Assembly (NCBI GenBank): GCA_002007465.1 | Contig: LNAC01000845.1 | Location: 453,084 to 517,083 of the forward strand | Reading direction: 5' to 3' | DNA length: 64,000 nt | Source: Ailurus styani | Lineage: Eukaryota; Chordata; Mammalia; Carnivora; Ailuridae | Shown here: positions 45,812-57,352 of the stretch, one piece after another | Numbering within the stretch: the first letter of the stretch is position 1 | Layout of the letters: every line of letters starts with the position of its first letter | Notes under the pieces: model-generated | The model's database searches: none | The model's input: only the letters and a program-made list of their open reading frames with translations | Told to the model about the DNA's origin: nothing | Position numbers and translations under genes: made by a program

Positions 45812-45970
45812 CATCTATTTATTCAGTAAATACTTACTAAGTATGTTCTATATATTAAGCACTGCTTCAATTTAGGCTATATCAGTAAAGAAAACAAAGA
45901 TTTCTACCCATGTAGAGTTTAAATTAAAGTGGAGGGAGAGAAACAATTTTTCAAATATAGTGAATAAACC
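45812..45970 (-). mobile_element. L2 3' end, antisense
   Basis: 'ttcagtaaatacttactaag', 'tatattaagcactgcttcaa', 'gtaaagaaaacaaagatttc', 'tgtagagtttaaattaaagt' fit the reverse of an L2 3' end. Confidence 0.65.
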
Positions 45971-46036
45971 ATATAATTATGGCTTTGTTGTGAGGTTATC
46001 AGTAATGTTGAAACAGGAAAATTTTAAAAGGGAATA

Positions 46037-46522
46037 GAGTTCTAGCAGATTTTTGGTGGGGTCTTTTGGGTTTGCTATACAGAGTATCATGTCATCTGCA
46101 AATAGTAAAATTGTTACTTCTTCATTACCAATTTGGATAATTTTTATTTATTTTTGTTATCTGATTGCTGTGGTTAGGACTTCCAATACTATGCTGAATA
46201 AAAGTGGTGAGAGTGGACATCTTGGTCTTATTCCTGAGATAAGGGGAGAGAGGCTCTCAGTTCTTCTCCATTGAGGATGATGTTAGCTGTGGTTTTTCAT
46301 ATATGGCCTTTATTATGTTGAGGTATGTTCCCTCTAAGCCTACATTGTTGGGGGCTCTTATCATGAATGGATGTTGTACTTTGTCAAATGCTTTGCCTGC
46401 ATCTATTGAAAGATCATATGATCCTTATCCTTTCTTTTATTAACATGGCATATCATGTTGATTGACTTACAATTATTGAACCACCTTTGCAACCCAGGAA
46501 TAAATCCCACTTGATTATGGAA
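46037..46522 (-). mobile_element. Internal fragment of a carnivore L1 RT domain
   Basis: Antisense RT text: 'tatcatgtcatctgcaaata' (FADDM region), 'gacttccaatactatgctga', 'tggcctttattatgttgagg', 'ggaataaatcccacttgatt'. Neither a 3' UTR, a poly(A) tail nor a 5' end is present, and no target duplication was found. Confidence 0.9.
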
Positions 46523-46964
46523 GATCTGAAGTCATAGGAAGGAGGAAGTATATTTTAATATTCAATATTTATAAAGAGAACAAGTGAGGATGATGAGAGA
46601 AGGATACATTTTGGTTTGAGATTCCTAACATGCTCTGAGATAGGATTCATGTGAAAAGGGCTTTTGTCCCAAATTCTTGGATTTAGCCATTTTTCCACTG
46701 AGGTATAGCACAGATATACAAATGGTCATACCCTTTTAATCTCTTCTTTAAGGCAATTATTTGCATCATGTGCCTCTATAGACAGGCCTAAGTCTGAGCA
46801 GAGTAACCAAAGTCAGAATCTTTTTCAGTGCTTTACTCATTCTGATTACTGGGGATGCCAGACCAAACTCAGGAATTCATTAGTTAGTATTTACTTTTAC
46901 TATTTACTCTTAATTAATAGTATTTACTATTTACTATTTATAAGATACACTCCCACATAAAACA
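46523..46964. other. Unique sequence
   Basis: No repeat or gene recognised apart from a short 'atttactatttac' direct repetition near 46,890-46,940. Confidence 0.5.
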
Positions 46965-47150
46965 GGGGCACCTGGGTGGCTCAGTGGGTTAAAGCCTCTG
47001 CCTTCAGCTCAGGTCATGATCTCAGGGTCCTGGGATCGAGGCCCGCATCGGGCTCCCTGCTCAGCGGGGAGCCTGCTTCCTCCTCTCTCACTGTCTGCCT
47101 GCCTCTCCACCTACTTGTGATCTCTCTCTCTATCAAATAAATAAAATCTT
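46965..47150 (+). mobile_element. Can-SINE, young mustelid type
   Basis: 'gggcacctgggtggctcagt', 'gggatcgaggcccgcatcgg', 'ctgcctctccacctacttgt', CAAATAAATAAAATC. The A tail has become an (ACA)n array. No clean target duplication was found. Confidence 0.96.
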
Positions 47151-47151
47151 A

Positions 47152-47178
47152 AAAACAACAACAACAACAACAACAACA
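47152..47178 (+). repeat. (CAA)n array grown in a SINE tail
   Basis: About nine CAA units replacing the usual poly(A). Confidence 0.95.
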
Positions 47179-47470
47179 GAGTCACACATGCGATCAGACA
47201 AACTGAAAACTCAAAAGTGACATTGTGTAGGGGGGAGAGAAAGTTACCCATATAGTAAGTTTAAGCCAATTTCTAACAGTGTAACTATAAAAATTCACAA
47301 TGGAATGAGTGACATTTTCTTTTCACAAATGGACTGTATAAATATGGGTCATAAGAGACTTGGGATATATACCATTCTAGTCAAAATTACCTAAGTTTAT
47401 CCTTATATGGAAATGAAAATAGAAAATGTAGTCATCAAAGTGATTATCCGAGGAAAGGAATTCATTTAAA
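47179..47470. other. Unique sequence
   Basis: No repeat or gene recognised; may include the worn start of the next element. Confidence 0.4.
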
Positions 47471-48512
47471 AGCACTTCTAGAATGGCAGAGTAAAGACCT
47501 CCAAAAACCTTCTCCTCAATAAGAATAAGGAGAATACTAGCAAAAATTACCCAAATCAATTTTCCAGAACTCTATAAATTAAGCAAAGATTTACAGCAAT
47601 CCAAGGGGCCTTTATTCAAGATAACTGGCTAAATCTCAGTAAGATGATCTTTGTGGCATTTGAACTTGCCTAGTCTCACCAGCCACATCTATCTTTAACA
47701 GCTCTGAAAACTAATAGTCTTGCAACTCCCAGAACTGTGAAAATCATAATCATAGGAACCACAGAGGAAGGCAGAATGGATTTAGAACTCCCCCAAAAGC
47801 CCATTCTCAGAGTTGTCACTATTTGATCTATCTGGGAGATCCCTGAACAGCTGCATTCTCAAGGCTTGAGTTTATTTACCATGACTCAAATCTGACTCTA
47901 TGAATAGCCCTGATGCATTTGTTGAAAACAATCAGTTGCAATTTTTTGACGACATAGGTACTTGAGGTATGATACCAGTTGGTCTCATGAAAAGTTGACC
48001 ACAAACTTAAAAGGCAACTAGGGAATTAGATTTATAATGGAGACTTTGAAAAGCTTCAACAGATTTCAGAGACTTTAGAAGGCAATGCATATGAGAAGGG
48101 CTAAACATCAGCCCAAGAGAAATCTGAGAGGGTCCTAATCTCTCACCTCTGGCTGACCTTGAGGCTCTACACAAGCAGGAAGTAAAGGCTAAAGCAGTGT
48201 ATACTGTCTGTCAGAGCAGACCATATACAACGTGCCCCAGCAAACTCACAGGGACCATTGGCAAAGACTGGAAAACCTATTGGTTCAAGACACTTAAGAA
48301 AATCTCTGTCCAATCATTAGCTAACCTCTTAAGAAACCAGTGACTACACATCACAAAGAATAAAGGCTGTGTAGAATTAGTCAAGTAAAATCACTAAATA
48401 ATCAATGACAGTAACAGCAGTAACTAAAATTAGTAATGATGAACCATATAGGGAATTTAATGTCCATATTTGCCCTATGATATTATTTGAAATTTTCATT
48501 AAAAACTTCTGA

Positions 48513-48700
48513 GGGTGCCTAGGTGGCTCAGTCATTAAGTGTCTGCCTTCAGCTCAGGTCATGATCCCAGGGTCTTGGGATGAAGTCCCACATCTGGCTC
48601 CCTGCTCTGCAGAGAGTCTGCTTCTCCCTCTGTCCCTCCCCCACTCACTCTTTCAATCTTTCTCTCTCTCTCTCAAATAAACAAAGAAAATCCTTTAAAA
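48513..48700 (+). mobile_element. Can-SINE
   Basis: 'gggtgcctaggtggctcagt', 'tgcagagagtctgcttctcc', (TC)n body, CAAATAAACAAAGAAAATCC. Flanking target copies are not clean ('aaaaacttctgag' versus 'aaaaattgtgag'). Confidence 0.95.
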
Positions 48701-49165
48701 ATTGTGAGATACACAAAGAAATGGGAAAGTGTGGTTGATACACAGACAAAAGGTAATAAATAGAAACTGTCCCCGAGGAAGCCCAATAGGCAAAAAGATT
48801 AAATCAACTATTACATACTTACAAATAACTAAGTGCAACCATGTTTAAAGAATTACAAGAAAGGGTGAAAATTATGTATCACCTAACAGACAGTATCAAT
48901 AAAGAGATACACAACATAAGAATCAAATAGAAATTCTGAAATTGTAAGCAAAAATAACCAAAATTAAAAATTCATGAGAGGGCCTCCATGGCAGACTTAA
49001 ACAGACAGAAGAATCAGTGAACTTGAACATATGTCAGCTGAGTTTATCCAGTCTAGGGAGCAAGAAAAAAATTCAAAAGAACACAGTTTTAGAAATTTGT
49101 GGGATGCAAACAAGCATACCAATATAGATCTAATGGGAATTCCTGAGATGATAAAGAAAGGGGCA

Positions 49166-49624
49166 TGTTATAGTATGAGTTTTATTACCAAAAAAAGATA
49201 TGTTGAAGTCCTAATCCCTAGTACCTCAGAATGTGACTTTATATAATCTTTATAGATAGAATCAAATTAAAGTGAGGTCATTAGGCTGGGCCTTAATAGT
49301 GTATGACTGGTATCCTCATAAAATGGGGAAATTTGGATGCAGAGGTATAGGGAAGGTAATGAGAAGAGACACAGAGGGAATGCCATGTAAACACAGAGGC
49401 AGAAATTGGAATTATGGTGCCACAAGTTATGAGATGTCTGTGGCTATCAGAAACTGAAAGAGGCATGGAAGGATCCTTTTCCTACAAGTTTTATAGTGAG
49501 TATGACCCTGCTGCCATATTGATTTCAGACTTTTAGCCTCCAGAACTGTGAGACACTAAATTCTATTATTTTAAGCCACTGAATTTGTGGTATTTTTTTA
49601 CTACAGTCCTAGGAAACTAATACA
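49166..49624 (+). mobile_element. Solo MaLR/MLT1-type LTR
   Basis: Starts TGTTATAGTATGAG and ends ACTAATACA (TG...CA ends) over 459 bp. It contains 'tgttgaagtcctaatcccta', 'cctcagaatgtgac', 'gcctccagaactgtgagaca' and the degraded polyadenylation region. 'gggca' (49,161-49,165) and 'gagca' (49,625-49,629) fit a 5-bp target duplication. No internal viral genes; left by LTR-LTR recombination. LTR family name from memory. Confidence 0.85.
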
Positions 49625-50094
49625 GAGCACAAAGAATATTTGAAGAACTAAGTCTGAAACCTCTCAAATATGGTAAGAGGCATGAATCTACATATCAAAG
49701 AATCTCAATAAACTCTAAAAAGGAAAACTCAAAGGACATCCACACCTAGACACATCAAAATCAAAATGTCAAAAGCCAAAACCAAAAAAGACAATATTGA
49801 AAGCAGTAAGAAAGGAAGTGACTCATTGTATCTAGGAGATCCTCAGTAAAATTAACAACTGCCTTTTTATTAAAACCACAGAGGCCAGATGACAGTGGGA
49901 TGGCATATTCAAACCACTGACAGAGGAAAAAAATGTCAACCAAGAATTCTATATCCAAATAAGTATCATTCAGAAATGAAGAAAATAACATGATATCTCG
50001 GATCACCAAAGACTGAGAGAATTTGTTTTTAGAAGACCCACCCTATGAGAATTATTAAAGGGAATCCTACAAAGTGAAAAGAAAGGAAGCTAGA

Positions 50095-50321
50095 GGGACA
50101 CCTGGGTGGCTCAGTTGGTTGGGCAGCTGCCTTTGGCTCAGGTCATGATCCTGGAGTCGTGGGATCAAGTTCTACATCGGGCTCCCTGCTCAGTGGGGAG
50201 TCTCTTCTCCCTCTGACCTCTCTCCTTTCATGCACTCTCTCTCTTTCTCTCTCCCTCTCAGATAATAAATAAAATCTTTAAAAAATTAAAATTAAATAAA
50301 AATTAAAAATTAAAAAATTAA
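50095..50321 (+). mobile_element. Can-SINE with long A/T-rich tail
   Basis: 'gggacacctgggtggctcag', body, AATAAATAAAATC and about 45 bp of (AAATT)n-like tail. A perfect 18-bp duplication 'aaaagaaaggaagctaga' lies at 50,077-50,094 and 50,322-50,339. Confidence 0.97.
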
Positions 50322-50453
50322 AAAAGAAAGGAAGCTAGAAATAACTTCAATCCATTCAAAAAAATAAAGACTACTGGCAAAGGTAACTAACTACATAAGT
50401 GAATATAAAATGTATTATTATTTGTAATTCTTTTTTTTCCTCCTACCTGTTTT

Positions 50454-50652
50454 TTTTGTTTTCAAGATTTTACGTATTTATTTGACAGAGAAAGAGTCTG
50501 AGAGCACAAGCAGGGGGAGCTGCAGAGGGAGAGGAAGAAGCAGGCTCCCCTCTGAGCAGGGAGCCTAATGCAGGGGTTGATCCCAGGACCCTGGGATCAC
50601 GACCCAAGCCAAAGGCAGATGCTTAAATGACTGAGCAACCCAGTTGCCACAT
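50454..50652 (-). mobile_element. Can-SINE, antisense
   Basis: Minus-strand head worn to GGCAACTGGGTTGCTCAGTC. A perfect 14-bp duplication 'ctcctacctgtttt' lies at 50,440-50,453 and 50,653-50,666. Confidence 0.97.
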
Positions 50653-50678
50653 CTCCTACCTGTTTTAAAAACCAACTA

Positions 50679-51101
50679 GGGGGGATGCCTGGGTGACTTA
50701 GTCAGTTAAGCAGCTGCCTTGGGCTTGGGTCGTGATCCCAGGGTCCTGGGATGGAGTCCCACATCAGGCTCCCTGCTCAGCAGGAAGCCTGCTTCTCCTT
50801 CTCCCTCTGTCTGCTGCTCCCCCTGCTTGTGTGCTCATGCCCTCTCTGTCAAAAAATAAATAAAAATCTTAAAAAAAAAACTGGGGGCACCTGGGTGGCT
50901 CAGTTGGTTAAGTGTCTGCCTTCAGCTCATGTCATGATCCCAGGGTCCTGGGATCGAGCCCTGCATTGGACTCCCTCCTCAGTGGGGAGTCTGCTTCCCC
51001 CTCTCCCTCTGTGTTCTCTGTCTCCCTCTCTCAGCTAAATAAATAAAAATCTTTAAAAAAAACTGAACATAATAATAATAAAAATAATAAAAACAATAAA
51101 T
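50679..51101 (+). mobile_element. Can-SINE whose tail was hit by another SINE
   Basis: Head 'ggggatgcctgggtgactta' to an A-tail at about 50,883. Its remaining tail lies at 51,065-51,101 as (AAT)n. 'aaaaaccaacta' (50,667-50,678) and 'aaaaatcaacta' (51,102-51,113) are its target copies. Confidence 0.92.
50884..51053 (+). mobile_element. Can-SINE inserted in the tail of the preceding SINE
   Basis: 'gggggcacctgggtggctca', 'gggatcgagccctgcattgg', 'gctaaataaataaaaatctt'. 'aaaaaaaactg' at 50,873-50,883 and 51,054-51,064 is the target duplication. Confidence 0.93.
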
Positions 51102-51500
51102 AAAAATCAACTACATAAAGCAAAAATTATAAAACTATTCTGGTGAACTTATAGGATGTCATTGGTATGACTATAATTGCACAAGGATAGAGGAGGAAGA
51201 GTTGCTATATTGCAGCAATTTTTTGGTATACAATTGAAATAAAATTGATATTCATGTTAATATGTTAATCGTTAATGTTAATATGTTAATTGTAATTCTT
51301 AGGGCAACCACTAAAAAAATGATGTGGAAAACAATAGAGTAAAAGAAACAATAAGGGAATGAAAATGGTATAGAAGAAAATATCTTTAACATACAAAAAA
51401 GATAGTAATAGAGTAACAGAAGAATTTTAAAAAATAAGACATATATTAAAGAAATAACTGAGCAGATGTAAATGTTAGCATAGTAGTCACTAATTAAATC

Positions 51501-53365
51501 TTTCTTCTCTCTCCCCATTTCATATAGACAAACATATTTGCATATATATACTGAAAGTGCCATTATTTGATTTATCAAAAAAGAATAGTATAAGGAAGAA
51601 CAATACATGAAGCTAAGTTACAAGGTTAAAATCAAAACAAAAACATTGTATCTGATTGGTGAGTTGGCGATAATAGTTATAAAAAGAAATTTCATTTAAA
51701 GTTGTGTTGCATTTTTCCTTTGTCAGAGATAATTTTAATTCACTTTGACCTGATTTGAGCCACATTAAAGTACCAAATCATTCTCATCTCTTTAAAGGAG
51801 GCTCCATAGGCATAGCTTTTGAGTTACAGAGAATTTGCAATTTATTTAAAATGCACCTTATATCTCAAAATTCAACAGCAAGGTATAGTCAGAGCACACT
51901 CAGTTTAATTTGGGGTGTGGATAAATTTTCTATAGAGCCATTATGGATTCTCAGATTACTACCCATTCTAATGGATCTCCCATTTCAGCACGAAGCATTG
52001 TCCTTCACGGCTAATGAAGTGGAAAGCTGAGAACTATCTGTGGCAGAATAGCATTTCTCAATTTGTTATCTCAGGGGGAAAAGTCATTATTTTTCTAATC
52101 CTGAAAATGTTTCCCCATGAAGTGACAGCAATCAAAGATATTTTTGGCCAATGCAATAAGCAAGCAAACTAATCCATAAAACTAGGCTACAGTGTGAGCA
52201 TGTAGGTCAATCTTTCCACTTGATTTTGATTAACACTGTCATCAAAGACATGAAATCATATTTCCCATCAAAGTCATGGTTATTGTGTGCCACTCAAATT
52301 CCACTGCATGAAAGAGACCTTTTGTGTGATTTAATTGTGGATTTAGAGGAAACCAAAGGGATAGTTGTGAAATATTAAAGCAATTAACCAGATTTTGCTC
52401 TAGAATAGAACACTCTTGAGTCATCATAAGAATAAGCTGACTTGACCTGTAGGTTTTTCAGAACCCTAACTGTTTTGTATGGCGAAAAATAACTGATTTA
52501 CTATTCCTGAACCAGTTGGTTTTCAGATCTTGCCCTGTCTTCTCTAGGAACCTTAGGATCCTTAAACAAGCCGGTCACTTGACTAATGCTCCCAGGTTCT
52601 GCTACAAGCTAACTCCTATGTACAGACATCAAGTTGAATATTACATGTTTCTAGGACATATGCAAAAGTTCCATTTTTTGCTTAAGGATAATGGTGCTAA
52701 TAACAATATCATGAGAATAATTCATACTCTTTGATCTTCGGGCCTGAACTGTCATTTATACTACAACTGAGAGAACATGGCATGTGTGATATTAAGTTCC
52801 AAGGTGACATACATGTTCTATTCTAGAGCAAAATCTAGTTAATTGTGGTAATATTGTTGTCACTTGCAAAAATGAGAGGGACCTCTAACCCAAAAATTTG
52901 GTTCAGATGTCAAAACTGATGATGCCATAAATACACTTAAAGGATATGGAAAGGCTATTTCTTAGAGGATAAGGCTTTTGGGGGAGAAGAGAGTATGTTT
53001 CCCAAGAAGAACCAAATACTGTTTGACAGGCAGATAAAAGAGACTGGCTTGAGGTTTTATTAGTTAGAGGGTGGGGCTGGTGTGAGGGTTCCTGCACATG
53101 TACAGAGGTTTGTATAGTTTGAATCTCCCACTGACACAAAAAGAGGGAGCACCTATGCTTTTCTTTTTAATCAACTTGACCAGATATGAAACACAGAAGG
53201 AGAGGGAGGAGTACAGGTTAAAAGCTATGTGTGCTTACATATTCTTCAGAGGAGTGTTTTCTACTCTGGTCATATTTACAGTTATGAGTTTCTCTCTTCA
53301 AAGAGTCTCTAATGAGTATTAGAGTTAGGGCCTTCTTCAAAACCCCTCCTCCATCACTATAGTTG
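51501..53365. other. Unique sequence, longest in the window
   Basis: About 1.9 kb with no recognised transposable element, gene or RNA. Several open frames of 61-91 aa have no recognisable motif. It holds the inverted repeat at 52,371/52,815. Confidence 0.5.
52371..52855. repeat. Inverted repeat, 41-bp arms, 403-bp spacer
   Basis: Left arm 52,371-52,411 and right arm 52,815-52,855 are reverse complements at 37 of 41 positions. The inner 22 bases of each arm ('agattttgctctagaatagaac' type) match perfectly. No transposon end or gene explains it. Confidence 0.85.
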
Positions 53366-54944
53366 CTTTAAATTATCTATTTATTATTTTAATAGACTTT
53401 ATTTTTTAGAGAAGTTTTAGATTTACAGCAAAATTGAGCAGAAGGTACAGAGACTTTCCATATATCTCCTTTTCCCATATATGCATAGCCTTTCTCATTA
53501 TCAGAGTGGTAAATTTGTTAGAATTGATGAACCTACCTCGATACATCATTATCACACAGAATCCATATTTAGGGTTCACTCTTTGTGTGCATTCTATGGG
53601 TTTGGACAAATGTATACTGGCATGTATTCTCCATTAGAGTATCAAACAGAAAGATTTACTGACCTAAAAATCCTGGGCTCTCTAACTAGTCACCCCTCAC
53701 TCCCTGCCTTACACTGGCAACCACTGATCTTTTTACTGTCTCCATAGTTTATCCTTTTCCAGAATGTTATATAGATGGAACCATACAGTATGTAGCTTTT
53801 CAAATTGACTTTTTTTTTTACTTATTAATGTGTATTTAAAATTCCTCCACTTTTTTCATGGCTGAATAGCTCATTTATTTGTAGTGCTGAATAATTTTCC
53901 CTTGTCTAGGTATATTACATTTATCCATTAACCTACTAAAGGACATCCAGGTTGTTTCCAAGTTTTGACAATTATGATTAAAGCTGCCATAAATATCCCC
54001 GTGTATGGACATATTTTCGACTCACTTGGTTAAACACAAAGGAGCGTAGTGCTATATCATATGGTAAGAATATGTTTAATTTTCTAAGAAACTACCAAAC
54101 TGCCTTCCAAAGTGTGTACCATTTTTAATTCCTGTCAACAATTAATGAGACTTCCTATTGCTTCTAATGTTCACAAGCATTTGGTGTTGTAGTTTTCTGG
54201 CATATTAGCCATTCTGATAGGTGCATAGTGGCATCTCGTCGTTTTAATTTGTCTTTCTCTTATGGCACATGATGCAGGGCATCTTTTCATATGGCTATTT
54301 CCCACTTGTGTATCTTATTTGTTGAGGTATCTGTTATGGCCTTTGGACCGTGAATGAGATTGTTTTGTTTTCTTACTGTTGAGTTATTAAGACTTTCTCT
54401 GTTTGATAATAGTCCTTTATCAGATATGTATTTGGAAGTATTTCCCACAGTCTGTGCACTAACTTTTCATTCTCTTGATAGTCTTTTGTAGAGCATAATT
54501 TTTTAAATTTTAATGAAGTACAATTTATCAATTATTTCTTTCATGGGTCACTCCTTTGGTGTTATATCTAAAAAGTCATCAAGAAACCCAAGGTCATCTA
54601 GGTTTATTTTCTAGGAATTAAATAATTTTAGGCTTTATATGTCTCCATATAATCCATTTTGAATTCATTTTTGTGAAAGCTTTAAGATCTATGTCAGATT
54701 CTTCCTTTTTTTCTTTTATTTTCTTTTTTCATGTAGATGACCCATTGTTCCAGCAACATTTGTTGAAACAACATTCTTTGCTCCATTATATTGTTTTTGC
54801 TTCTTTGTCAAAGATCAGTTGATTATATTAATGTAAGTCTATTTCTGGGCTCTGTATTCCAATCCACTGATCTATTTGTCTATTCTCTCCCTAACACTAC
54901 TTTGTTTTGAATAGTGCATCTTTATAGTAAATCTTGATAGATTT
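53366..54944 (-). mobile_element. Antisense ancient L1M, 3' UTR to ORF2 C-terminal region
   Basis: 'gatttacagcaaaattgagc', 'acactggcaaccactgatct', 'ttgttgaaacaacattctt' and 'tctgggctctgtattccaat' are antisense L1M landmarks from the 3' end inward. A sudden switch to a younger carnivore L1 occurs at about 54,945. The old element appears to resume past 63,010. Confidence 0.88.
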
Positions 54945-55915
54945 GTTCTAGTTCTGTGAAAAAGGCTTGGTATTTTGATAAGGATTGCATTAAATCTGTG
55001 GATTGCTTTGGATAGTATAGACATTTTATAATATTTGTTCTTCTAATCCATGAGCATAGAATATGTTTCATTTTTTTGTGTCATCTTCAATTTCTTTCAT
55101 CAATGTTTTATACTTTTCAGAGTCCAAGTCTTTTACCTCTTTGGTTAAGTTTATTCTTACATATTTTATTTTTTTGGTGAAATTGTAAATGGGATTGCTT
55201 TCTTAATTTCTCTTTCTGCTGCTTCATTATTGGTGAATAGAAATGCAACAGATTTCTGTACAATGATTTTTTTATCCTACAACTTTACTGAATTCCTTTA
55301 TCAGCCCTCATAGTTTGGAGGTGGAATCTTTAGGGTTTTCTATATAGAATATCATGTCATCTGCAAATAGTAAAAGTTTGACTTCTTCCTTACCAATCTG
55401 GATACCTTTTATTCCTTTCTTTGTCTGATTGCTGTCTCTAGGACTTCCAATAAGGACTTCCAATACTATGTTGGATAAGAGTGATGAGAATGGACATCCC
55501 TGTCTTATTTCTGATTGTAGAGGAAAAGCTCTTAGGTTTTCCCCATTGAAGATGATGTGGGTTTTCCGTATATGACCTTTATTATATTGAGGTATGTTCC
55601 CTCTAAGCTTAGTTTGTTAAGGGTTTTAATCCTCCCTCTTGTGAATATTGAATCAACTCTGCATTCCGGGAATAAATTCCACTTGATCATGGTGAATGAC
55701 TTTTTTTAATGTATTGTTGGATCCAGTTTGCTAATATTCTTTAAGGATTTTTGCATCTATTTCCATCAGAGGTATTGGCATGTACTTTTCTTTTTTTGTA
55801 GTGTTTTTATCTCATTTTGGTATCAGGTTAATGTTGACCTCATAGAATAAATTTGGAAGGCTTCCTTTCTCTTTTATTTTTTAGAAGAGTTAGAGAAGAA
55901 TAGTTATTAAGTCTT

Positions 55916-57321
55916 CTTTTTTTCACTACCAGTAAGTTTTTTATTTATTCATTGTATATTCCCAGGATAAAGGGAGAAGGGAAAAGGGTCAGCATATGTG
56001 TTACAAAACAATACCAAGTGGGAAAAGAAGTACCTGGCACAGAAAAATCAATCATTACATAAACACTCCTCAGAGATGGAGTCACTAAACCCCAAGGGGG
56101 CTCAGTTCCCTGCAGTTCAGAAATGAGGAGAAGGGATCAGGGACAGAACAGTTAGGTACAAGTCTTCCTACCCTTTCCCACTCCCCAAAAATTCAAGATT
56201 TCACACAAAGCTTTGGTTTCTAGCAGCAAATATGGAGTTACATTAGTCCATCTCCTGTTAAACAATCGTGTGGCCACTTTGACATAACTTTCTTGCACCT
56301 GCATAAAAGTTCCTGAGTTACGTGGATAAACATTCATTTTCCCTTTCATGGTCACCCAACTCTACTTTCTATATGGAAAACTCTCCCCAGTTCCTTCTGT
56401 TTCTCTTTAAGATTAGCATTTAAGGAAGGTTTGATCCATCCAAATACAAGTGTATTAGTATAAATCACATCAAGGAAGGATCTTGACACAGGAGACTGGG
56501 AACAAAGGATGGAGTGTTCTAACTTAGTGTCTTCAGAATTTTTGCACAAATCACTTAGGAGTCATGGAGACACCCCACAAATTAAATGTGTATGTTTGAA
56601 GGCTTTTGGGAGATGGAAAGGTGATAGAAGAGGGGATAGGGTAGGAATCAAGTTTTTAGGACAGAAGATCTAGCCCAAAATAGGAAGTAGGGCAAGGGGA
56701 ACACAAAAGAAAGGATGGTTCAAGACCCCCACACTGCAAGAGGGCTCATCGAGCTATGTCCCAGATTCTTTTCCTGGTGTAGAACATTTTGTCAAAGATG
56801 CTTTGGCTATTTTTCTCAATACAAAAAGTTTTTAAATAATAAAACCCCAAGAGAACATGGAGACCAGTCATTATATTTACACAAACAAGGCCACCTACCA
56901 ATCACATAATCAGCTATTTGTGAAGTCTTACAAAATCCAGACAAATACGATAACTAGAGGGGGCCAGTGATTAGGGGAGACAAGAACCCCAGATCAGACA
57001 CACATCTCCCAACGTGTTCTATTGCATTTACCCTGTTTCAGCGCAGTGAGGTGACTTTGTGGTGATCTCACAGCATGTAAATGAAATCTCCTTTTCTCTG
57101 TTAGCTAGCATGACACTGATCACTACTGCAGCAAGGCAGGACACCAGCTCTGGGCACCACAAAGAAGCCATGGTTTATTGTCTCTCTGTAAGCCAACAAA
57201 GAAAGCCCTGAATTTATAAAGATTAAGAAATTTAGCCCTTGCATCATATACCCATCCCAGGGCAGCTCAAGATGGGTACAGAGGTATTGTTCTTAAACCT
57301 ATCTTTGCTAACCTATTTTTT

Positions 57322-57352
<31 letters not shown>

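Larger units (their letters stand above)
47471..51500 (+). mobile_element. Ancient L1M/HAL1-type element (5' region, ORF1, beyond), cut by one LTR and five SINEs
   Basis: The 5' end 'gaatggcagagtaaagacct' at about 47,472 and later blocks match the 10.0-kb copy. ORF1-like wording continues between the insertions: 'aatgggaattcctgagatga' (49,133), 'ggccagatgacagtgggatg' (49,881) and 'aaccaagaattctatatcca' (49,938). After the SINE cluster, 'gttaattgtaattcttaggg' and 'caaccactaaaaaaatgat' (51,285) look like the post-ORF1 part. RT text is not seen, which suits HAL1, but truncation of an L1 is equally possible. Confidence 0.7.
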
